From: Amycolatopsis sp. GM8
Lineage (GTDB): Bacteria; Actinomycetota; Actinomycetes; Mycobacteriales; Pseudonocardiaceae
Direction of reading: 5' to 3'
Assembly: GCF_021653975.1 (NCBI RefSeq)
Contig: NZ_JAJKFK010000004.1
Span: forward strand, 370,936 to 434,935
DNA length: 64,000 nt
Below the pieces are notes generated by a model. The model did no database searches and was not told where the DNA came from. It saw nothing but the letters and a program-made list of their open reading frames with translations. Both the position numbers and the translations under genes were made by a program. Positions 58,077-64,000 of the stretch are shown here, in pieces (positions within the stretch are counted from its first letter, which is position 1; every line of letters starts with the position of its first letter).

Positions 58077-59649
58077 CCACACCACCCTCGGCAACCGAGG
58101 CCGGTTCCGCGGTCTGCCGCCGCCAGGCCCCGATCAGGCCCAGCGGGTCCGGGCGCAGCAGCGACGCGGCGGCGTACACGCCGAGCGCGATCGTCAGCGC
58201 GACGTACCACCAGTCGTAGACGGCCTGCTCGCCCGTCGGGTAGTAGGCCATCACCAGGAACACCGCGACCCCGACCACGATCGCCAGATGCCGGCGACGC
58301 CACGGGAACGCCGAGAGGACCACGAAACCCCAGGTGAGATACCAGGGCAGGGTCGGCGGCGCGAGGATCGCGGTGGCCAGCAGCGTCATCGCCATCCGGA
58401 AGATCGCGTCGTTGCCGCCGAAGCGCGCCTTCCACCACTGCCACACCCCGAACGCCGCGAGGCCCACCCACGCGATGTCGCGGGCGACCGTGATGAACGG
58501 GGACACCGGCGCGTTGATCACCAGGTGCACCATGGTGTGGAAGATCTGGCCGACACCGGTCGGGAAGTTCACCCAGTTCGTCACCAGCGTCGGCGCCTGC
58601 AGGCCGGTGACCCAGCCGAGGTTGAACGAGCCGAGCGACACCCAGGTGCCGGCCACGAACACGACCACGAAGAGCCCGACCGAGATCGCGCCGGCCTTCA
58701 GGAAGTTCCGGGTCCGGCTCTCGCCGGGCAGGTGGTTGGCCCAGACCCAGACCAGGAACGGCAGCGCGACCGCCGCGGTCGGCTTGATCAGCATGCCGAG
58801 GGTGACCAGCACGACGGCGAGCGCGTGCTTGCGTTCCAGCGCGGCGAGCACGCCGACGGTGAGGAAGCCGAGCATCATCAGGTCGTTGTGCGGGCCGCCG
58901 ACGAGGTGGATCACTGTCATCGGGCTGGCCACGGCGAGCCACAGCGTGATCGGCAGCTTGCCGCCGAGGTGGCGCACCAGCCGCGGCAGGGCCCACACCA
59001 TCGCGCCGAGGCCGAGCAGCAGGACCAGCCGGGTGACGATCACCCCGGCGATCACGTTGTCGCCGGTGAGCGCGACGATTCCCTTCGCCACCAACAGGAA
59101 CAGCGGGCCGTAGGGGGCCGGCGTGGTCTGCCACACCGGGTGCACGTTCTGCACGATGTCGGGCAGGATCTCCAGCTCCGCCGGGCCGTGCGCGTACGGG
59201 TCGAGCCCGTGCAGCAGCTGCGCGCCCTGGCCGAGATAGGAGAAGACGTCGCGGGTGAACAGCGGCGGCGAGATCAGCAGCGGGCCCATCCAGCAGGCCG
59301 CGGCGATCAGGATCGGACGGCTGCCGATCCGCCCGGCGAGCATGTACCGGCCCAGCCGCACCCACGCCCAGACCACGAGCCCGAACCCGGCGTAGAGCAC
59401 GGCGTTCGCGAGCATCCGGCCGTGCCCGTAGCGCAGCCAGGACAGCGGGCCGGTGCCGATGACCGGGTCGCGGATCAGGATGCCGCCCGCGCCGAGGGCG
59501 CCCAGCAGGAGCAGCACACTGCCGATGGTCCCCATCGAGATCGTGCGATAGGGAAAGCGTGAGGGCACGCGCGACGTTGCCGGGGGCGCCTCGGCGGGCG
59601 CCCCGGTGGCCAGCGGAACGTCCGGCGCGGGGTCAGTGGTGGTCGCCAT
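58045..59649 (-). CDS. mptB: Alpha-(1->6)-mannopyranosyltransferase MptB-like (GT-C)
   Basis: About 534 residues with about 12-13 hydrophobic helices. The periplasmic loop after the first helices contains TRDVFSYLGQGAQLLHGLDP, the signature of polyprenol-phosphomannose-dependent alpha-1,6 mannosyltransferases; NVHPVWQTTPAPYGPLF and GGPHNDLMMLGFL follow. It extends the alpha-1,6 mannan core of lipomannan/LAM-like lipoglycans with donor made by Ppm1. Start ATG at 59649 with GAAGGCGAA. MptA versus MptB cannot be separated with certainty. Confidence 0.88.
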   Translation of the reverse strand: MATTTDPAPDVPLATGAPAEAPPATSRVPSRFPYRTISMGTIGSVLLLLGALGAGGILIRDPVIGTGPLSWLRYGHGRMLANAVLYAGFGLVVWAWVRLGRYMLAGRIGSRPILIAAACWMGPLLISPPLFTRDVFSYLGQGAQLLHGLDPYAHGPAELEILPDIVQNVHPVWQTTPAPYGPLFLLVAKGIVALTGDNVIAGVIVTRLVLLLGLGAMVWALPRLVRHLGGKLPITLWLAVASPMTVIHLVGGPHNDLMMLGFLTVGVLAALERKHALAVVLVTLGMLIKPTAAVALPFLVWVWANHLPGESRTRNFLKAGAISVGLFVVVFVAGTWVSLGSFNLGWVTGLQAPTLVTNWVNFPTGVGQIFHTMVHLVINAPVSPFITVARDIAWVGLAAFGVWQWWKARFGGNDAIFRMAMTLLATAILAPPTLPWYLTWGFVVLSAFPWRRRHLAIVVGVAVFLVMAYYPTGEQAVYDWWYVALTIALGVYAAASLLRPDPLGLIGAWRRQTAEPASVAEGGVVTPPTSSATT

Positions 59650-59756
59650 TTCGCCTTCGGAGATTACACACCGCGCCGGGACGGATTCGCGGCGGCGGCG
59701 GTTTGGCTCTGCCGTCAGGTACCGAGCCGGCCGACAGTCACGGCCATCGGCGAAAC

Positions 59757-59790
59757 GTAGGCCAGCTGCCGGTTGATCGGTTCTGCCTAC
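59757..59790. terminator. Weak terminator at the end of the peptide ABC operon
   Basis: GTAGGC (59757-59762) and GCCTAC (59785-59790) pair around a 22-nt loop. The right arm includes the operon's stop codon. It is weak but is the only structured element between mptB and the ABC operon. Confidence 0.35.
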
Positions 59791-61400
59791 TTTTCGGCCG
59801 GCTCGGTAGCGCCCGGCAACGCGGCGAGTAAAGCCTTTGTGTAGTCGTGCGCCGGAGTGAGCAGGACCTCCTCGACCGTGCCCACCTCCACCAGCTCCCC
59901 GCGGTACATCACCGCGACCCGGTCGGCGATGTTCCAGGCGAGCCCGAGATCGTGTGTGATGACCAGTCCGGCCAGGCCCAGCTCGCGGCGGAGGCGCAGC
60001 AGCAGGCCCAGGATCTCGCCGCGGACCGACGCGTCGAGCGAGGCCACCGGCTCGTCGGCGACGAGCACGCTCGGCCGCAGCGCGAGCGCGCCGGCGATCA
60101 CGACGCGCTGCCGCTGCCCGCCGGACAGCTCGTGCGGCAGGCGCGACAGGAACCGCTCCGCCGGGCGCAGCTCCGCCGATTCCAGCGCGTCGATGACGAT
60201 CTGGCGTTCGTCGCCGGGCAGGCCGTGGATGCGCGGTCCTTCGGCGACCGCCTCGTACACGGTGTGCCGCGGATTGAGGGCGCTCGCCGGATCCTGCAGC
60301 ACGAGCTGCACCTGGCGGCGGTACGCCTTGAGTCCGCGCGCGGTCAGCGGTGTGCCTTCGAACAGCACCTGGCCCGAGGTCGGTTTCTGCAGTCCCAGCA
60401 GCGTGCGGGCCAGGGTCGTCTTGCCCGAGCCGGACTGGCCGACGAGCGCGACGATCTCGTTGCGCCGCACCTCGAGATCCACCCCGGCAACGGCGTGCAG
60501 GGTGCCGTAGCTGACCCGCAGGTCCCGCGCCGCGAGCAGCACGTCCGGCGCGGGCGGGGTCTCCGGCTCCGGCGGCAGCGGCGTGCTCGTCGCCGGGGCG
60601 AAGCGCGAGACCGGATCGCCGACCGTCGGGAACGCGGCCGCGAGCGCGCGGGTGTGCTCGTGCTTCGGCGCGGCCATCAGCTCCTTGCCGGGGCCTTCCT
60701 CCACGACCTCGCCCTGGTACATCACGGCAATGCGCGCGCAGGTCGCGGCCAGCACGGACAGGTCGTGGCTGATCATGACCAGCCCGAGCCGCTGCTCGGC
60801 GACCAGGCGGCTCACCAGGTCCAGCACCTGCGCCTGCACGATGACGTCCAGCGCGGTGGTCGGCTCGTCGGCGATGATCAGCCGCGGCCGGCAGGCCAGC
60901 GCCATCGCGATCATCACCCGCTGTTTCTGCCCGCCCGACAGCTCGTGCGGGTACGCCCCGGCGCGCGCGACCGGCAGATCCACCTGGTCGAGCAGGTCCG
61001 CCACGCGTGCGCCGACTTCGGCTTCGGACAGCGGTTTCTCCGCGTGCAGCCGGATCGGCTCGGCGATCTGCGCGCCGATCCGGCGGACCGGGTTGAGCGC
61101 GTGCATGGCGCCCTGGAACACGATCGACGCCTCGGCCCAGCGCACGGCGCGCAGCCGGCCCCAGCGCATCGTGGTCACATCTTCGCCGTCGAGCAGGATC
61201 TCGCCGGACACGCGCGCGGACTTCGGCAGCAGCCGCAGCACGCTCATCGCGACCGTCGACTTGCCCGAGCCCGACTCCCCCGCCACACCGAGCGTGTCGC
61301 CGGGCTCCAGACGCAGGTGCACGTCGCGAACGGCCTCGATCTCACCGCTGCCGGTGCGATAGGTGACGCCGAGATTCTTCAGTTCCAGCAAGGGACTCAT
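59787..61400 (-). CDS. Fused double ATPase of a Dpp/Opp-type peptide ABC transporter
   Basis: About 537 residues: two ABC ATPase domains in one chain, DppD-like then DppF-like. Domain 1: GESGSGKST, LSGGQKQR, LIIADEPTTALD, SHD; domain 2 (from about 285): GQSGSGKTT, LSGGQRQR, LVADEPVASLD, THD. An Ala/Pro linker joins them. It energises import of peptides or nickel/other ligands with the permeases encoded upstream. ATG at 61400 overlaps the DppC-like gene (ATGA). Confidence 0.95.
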   Translation of the reverse strand: MSPLLELKNLGVTYRTGSGEIEAVRDVHLRLEPGDTLGVAGESGSGKSTVAMSVLRLLPKSARVSGEILLDGEDVTTMRWGRLRAVRWAEASIVFQGAMHALNPVRRIGAQIAEPIRLHAEKPLSEAEVGARVADLLDQVDLPVARAGAYPHELSGGQKQRVMIAMALACRPRLIIADEPTTALDVIVQAQVLDLVSRLVAEQRLGLVMISHDLSVLAATCARIAVMYQGEVVEEGPGKELMAAPKHEHTRALAAAFPTVGDPVSRFAPATSTPLPPEPETPPAPDVLLAARDLRVSYGTLHAVAGVDLEVRRNEIVALVGQSGSGKTTLARTLLGLQKPTSGQVLFEGTPLTARGLKAYRRQVQLVLQDPASALNPRHTVYEAVAEGPRIHGLPGDERQIVIDALESAELRPAERFLSRLPHELSGGQRQRVVIAGALALRPSVLVADEPVASLDASVRGEILGLLLRLRRELGLAGLVITHDLGLAWNIADRVAVMYRGELVEVGTVEEVLLTPAHDYTKALLAALPGATEPAEK

Positions 61401-62284
61401 GAATGTCCCTTCAGGCGCGGGTTCACGACGGTCTCCAGTGCGCGGCCGACGAGGGTGAAGCACAGCACGATCACCACGATCGCGAGCCCGGGCGGCAACA
61501 GGTACCACCACGCGCCGCCGGTCACCGCACCCGAGGACAGCGCGCGCTGCAGCATCGAGCCCCAGGACACCGCGCTCGGGTCGCCGAGGCCGAGGAACGA
61601 CAGCGTCGACTCGGCGATGATCGAGTTGCCGACCACGAGCGTGGTGTTGGCCAGTACCAACGGAAGCACGCCGGGCAGCACGTGCTTGCCGACGATGTGC
61701 AAGTGCCCGCCGCCGAGCGCTTTCGCGCGCTCGATGTAGGGCCGGCTCTCGATGGTCAGCGTCTGCGCCCGCACCAGCCGGGCCGTGGTGGGCCAGGACG
61801 TCACGCCGACGGCGAGGATGATCGTCGCGATCCCTTGCGGCAGCACGGTGGACAGCGCGATCGCCAGCACCAGCGAGGGCAGCACGAGGAAGAAATCGGT
61901 GAGCCGCAACAGGATCCCGGCCACCCAGCGACCGAAATGCCCGGCCGCGATGCCGACGATCGTGCCGATCAGCACCGACAGGATCGTCGCGGCGAACCCG
62001 ACGAGCAGCGAAACCCTGGCACCCCACAGGGTCAGCAACAGCACCGAGCGGCCGTCGATGTCGGTGCCCAGCGGGAATCGCCCGCTCGGTGGCTGGAGCG
62101 GGCGGCCCGGCGCGTTCGTCACGTCGAGGCCGGACGGGTCGGTGATCACCGGCGCCAGCACGGCGAGCAGCACGATCACCGCGAGGATCACGAGACCGGC
62201 CAGTCCCCCGCGGTTCGCGGCGAACTCGCGCCACACGCCCGCGGCCGCCGCGCGCCGGCGCTGCCAGACGATCGCCGCGGTCAC
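61397..62284 (-). CDS. Peptide ABC permease, DppC-like
   Basis: About 295 residues. N-terminal cytosolic stretch, first helix (GLAGLVILAVIVLLAVLAPVI), then a five- or six-helix permease core. GTDIDGRSVLLLTLWGARVSLLVG and the EAA-loop-like ERAKALGGGHLHIVGKHVLPG are DppC hallmarks. GTG at 62284 overlaps the DppB-like gene stop by 4 bp; the downstream ATPase starts in this gene's stop. Confidence 0.94.
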   Translation of the reverse strand: MTAAIVWQRRRAAAAGVWREFAANRGGLAGLVILAVIVLLAVLAPVITDPSGLDVTNAPGRPLQPPSGRFPLGTDIDGRSVLLLTLWGARVSLLVGFAATILSVLIGTIVGIAAGHFGRWVAGILLRLTDFFLVLPSLVLAIALSTVLPQGIATIILAVGVTSWPTTARLVRAQTLTIESRPYIERAKALGGGHLHIVGKHVLPGVLPLVLANTTLVVGNSIIAESTLSFLGLGDPSAVSWGSMLQRALSSGAVTGGAWWYLLPPGLAIVVIVLCFTLVGRALETVVNPRLKGHS

Positions 62285-63300
62285 CGGGCACGCACCCGCG
62301 GGTCGAGCACCCGGTAGAGCACCTCGGCGATCAGGTTCATCACGATCACCGAACCGGCCAGCACCAGGAAGACTCCTTGCAGCAGCGGGAGATCCGGCAC
62401 CCGCAACGCCTCGTAGGTGAGCAGCCCGAGGCCGGGCCAGGAGAACACGGTCTCCACCGTGACCGTGCCCGACACGACCATGCCGAACTGCAGGAACACC
62501 AGCGTGACCGTCGGCAGCAGCGCGTTGGGCACCGCGTGCCGGCGGCGCACCAGGTCGTCGCGCAGCCCCTTCGCGCGCGCCGTCGTCAGGTACTCGGCGT
62601 CCATCTCGCCCAGCAGCGACGAGCGCATCACCAGCATGTACTGCGCGTACAGGACCGCCAGCAGGGTCACGCACGGCAGCACCAGGTGGTAGGCGATCGT
62701 GCCGGCCTGGGCGAAGAACCCGGGCCCGGCGTCGGGCGAACGCATGCCACCGCTGGGGAACAGTCCGTGCGTCGCGATGAGTAGCAGCAGGCCGAGCCAG
62801 AACTGCGGCACCGACCACAGCGTCAGCGCGATCCCGGTCTGCGTGCGGTCGAACGCGCTGCCCCGCCGCCACGCCGCGCGCACCCCGAGCCACAGGCCGA
62901 TCGTGACCGCCAGCAGCGTGGCTGTGCCGACCAGCAGCAGCGTCGGCCAGAACCGTTCGGCGATCAGGTCCGCGACCGGCCGGTTGTAGCCGAACGAGGT
63001 GCCGAGGTCGCCGCGGGCGAGACCGCCGACGTAGTCCAGGAACTGCTGCCACAGCGGCTTGTCCACGCCGAGCCGGGCCCGCAGGTCCGCGATCTGCTCG
63101 GGGCTGGTCGGCCGGTCCTTGGTCAGCGTCGAGACCGGATCGCCGGGGATCAGGCGGAACAGCAGGAAACCCAGCGCGGCGACGAGCAGCAGGCTGGTGA
63201 CCGCCCCGCCGAGCTTGCCCAGCAGGAACCGCGCGGTGCCGGTTCTCCCCGGACGCTCGTCGGGGTCGATCAGCTCGGCGGCGGCGAGCGTGTCCGTCAC
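62281..63300 (-). CDS. Peptide ABC permease, DppB-like
   Basis: About 339 residues with about six helices. FRLIPGDPV near the N-terminus, GDLGTSFGYNRPV and the EAA loop region (LTTARAKGLRDDLVRRRHAVPNALLP) identify DppB-type inner-membrane permeases. GTG at 63300, 2 bp downstream of the substrate-binding protein gene. It forms the channel with the DppC-like subunit. Confidence 0.94.
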   Translation of the reverse strand: MTDTLAAAELIDPDERPGRTGTARFLLGKLGGAVTSLLLVAALGFLLFRLIPGDPVSTLTKDRPTSPEQIADLRARLGVDKPLWQQFLDYVGGLARGDLGTSFGYNRPVADLIAERFWPTLLLVGTATLLAVTIGLWLGVRAAWRRGSAFDRTQTGIALTLWSVPQFWLGLLLLIATHGLFPSGGMRSPDAGPGFFAQAGTIAYHLVLPCVTLLAVLYAQYMLVMRSSLLGEMDAEYLTTARAKGLRDDLVRRRHAVPNALLPTVTLVFLQFGMVVSGTVTVETVFSWPGLGLLTYEALRVPDLPLLQGVFLVLAGSVIVMNLIAEVLYRVLDPRVRAR

Positions 63301-63302
63301 AC

Positions 63303-64000
63303 CTACTCCTGGTCGTCGGCGGACTTCTTGCGCCGCGACAGCCCGACCCCGGCGCCGATCACGACGATCACCGCGGCGCCGATCCCGACCCAGGCACCGG
63401 CGGGCAGCCCGCCGCTATCGCTGCCGCCGTCGGCGGGTGTCGCGCCGTAGAAGCCCCAGTAGCCGCTCTGCTCCATGATGTTGCCGGAGCCGGCCGGCTG
63501 CTTCGGGAAGCTCGTGAACCGGTCGGTGCGGAAGGCCTCCAGCGGGTTGTCGTAGTCGATCACGACGCTGGGCACCTGGTCGTAGTAGCGGGCCTGCGCC
63601 TGCTTCACCAGATCCGCGCGCTTCGCCGGGTCCAGCTCGGTGCTCTCCTGCTGGTAGAGCGCGTCGAACTGCGGGTCGCAGAAGAACGAGGCGCTACTGC
63701 TGCTGCCCGCGGTCGCCGGCAGGGCACCGCAGGACTGCTTGCCGAGCGTGTAGTCCGGGTCGGGGCTGGTGCCCCAGCCGGAGAACGCGAGATCGTAGGT
63801 GCCGGCGTTGCTGCGGTCGTCGACCTCGTTGTCCGACACCAGCTGTTTGGTGACCTTGATGCCGATCGCGCCGAGCCAGCTGACGACGTAATCGGAGCCG
63901 CGCTGGGCGAAGTCCTCGCTCGCGCGGCCGAGCAGCCGCAGTTGCAGGGGCTTGCCGTCCGGCCCTACGCGCGTGCCGTCGGCGCCCTTCGGGTAGCCGG
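63303..64000 (-). CDS. Peptide-binding protein of the ABC operon, C-terminal part (runs off edge)
   Basis: C-terminal 232 residues of a type 5 (SBP_bac_5) solute-binding protein; the start lies beyond the window. SGWGTSPDPDYTLGK and ELDPAKRADLVKQAQARYYDQVPSVVIDY are typical of the family's last lobe. Unusually, it ends with a Gly/Ser linker, LPAGAW, a hydrophobic helix (GIGAAVIVVIGAGVGL) and a SRRKKS tail, i.e. a C-terminal membrane or sorting-type anchor. It feeds substrate to the DppBC-like permeases and heads the operon. Confidence 0.9.
   Translation of the reverse strand, partial: GYPKGADGTRVGPDGKPLQLRLLGRASEDFAQRGSDYVVSWLGAIGIKVTKQLVSDNEVDDRSNAGTYDLAFSGWGTSPDPDYTLGKQSCGALPATAGSSSSASFFCDPQFDALYQQESTELDPAKRADLVKQAQARYYDQVPSVVIDYDNPLEAFRTDRFTSFPKQPAGSGNIMEQSGYWGFYGATPADGGSDSGGLPAGAWVGIGAAVIVVIGAGVGLSRRKKSADDQE

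Overview
The window is a 64 kb piece of high-GC actinomycete chromosome. RbpA, an actinobacterial Rpf-type muralytic protein, a lipoprotein-type NagZ (LpqI-like), DUF3558, DUF3097, DUF3090 and SCO1664 family proteins and a PPOX/F420-type flavoprotein all point to Actinobacteria. The lipoglycan/lipoprotein set lnt, ppm1 and mptB points to a mycolata-like member of the Pseudonocardiales. Amycolatopsis or a close relative is my best guess from gene content alone. I see no rRNA, tRNA, CRISPR array or complete insertion sequence.

Layout. 0-16.3 kb: thioredoxin, alcohol dehydrogenase, a TetR/FAD-monooxygenase operon behind three 15-bp-spaced operators, a CpdA-like phosphodiesterase, a double-unit AsnC regulator facing an MFS pump, MBL hydrolase, CYTH/CHAD protein, SNase-like protein, NagZ lipoprotein, M24 peptidase with AsnC, a PemK/MazF-type toxin-antitoxin pair, a repeat-rich gap and a secreted SGNH hydrolase. 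16.3-25.5 kb: a MacB/FtsX-type ABC exporter (one ATPase with a deviant Walker A), a double zinc-finger protein, a DMT transporter with a GT28-type glycosyltransferase, PolX and a pentapeptide-repeat protein. 25.5-36.5 kb: monooxygenase, KamA radical-SAM enzyme, amidohydrolase, lnt, ppm1, a DUF3558 lipoprotein, rbpA with a sigma-R-like promoter, thymidine kinase, Rpf-like protein, GDPD, a zinc-finger protein, then a stretch of gene fragments. 36.5-42.7 kb: HemK-like methyltransferase, SnoaL/LysR pair, DszC-like monooxygenase, then the most accessory-looking stretch: a decayed ThDP-enzyme fragment, a zinc-finger/coiled-coil gene and a divergent tyrosine recombinase separated by AT-rich compound palindromes. 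42.7-64 kb: UGT, patatin, zinc proteins, GDSL hydrolase, MFS symporter, NfeD-SPFH pair, DUF3097, MFS/HxlR pair, DUF3090-SCO1664-kinase operon, S9 peptidase-S66 carboxypeptidase-PPOX operon, mptB, and a Dpp/Opp-type peptide ABC operon that runs off the right edge.

How it works together. Most of the content is envelope and housekeeping metabolism. Lnt acylates lipoproteins, Ppm1 makes the polyprenyl-phosphomannose that MptB-like enzymes use, and NagZ, the Rpf-like protein and the S66 carboxypeptidase process peptidoglycan. Small regulators sit next to the pump or enzyme they probably control (TetR, AsnC, LysR, HxlR). Two window-wide patterns stand out: about twenty genes whose start codon lies 6-8 nt after a TANNNT-like hexamer, which predicts leaderless transcripts, and seven convergent gene pairs whose coding ends overlap by 4-50 bp.
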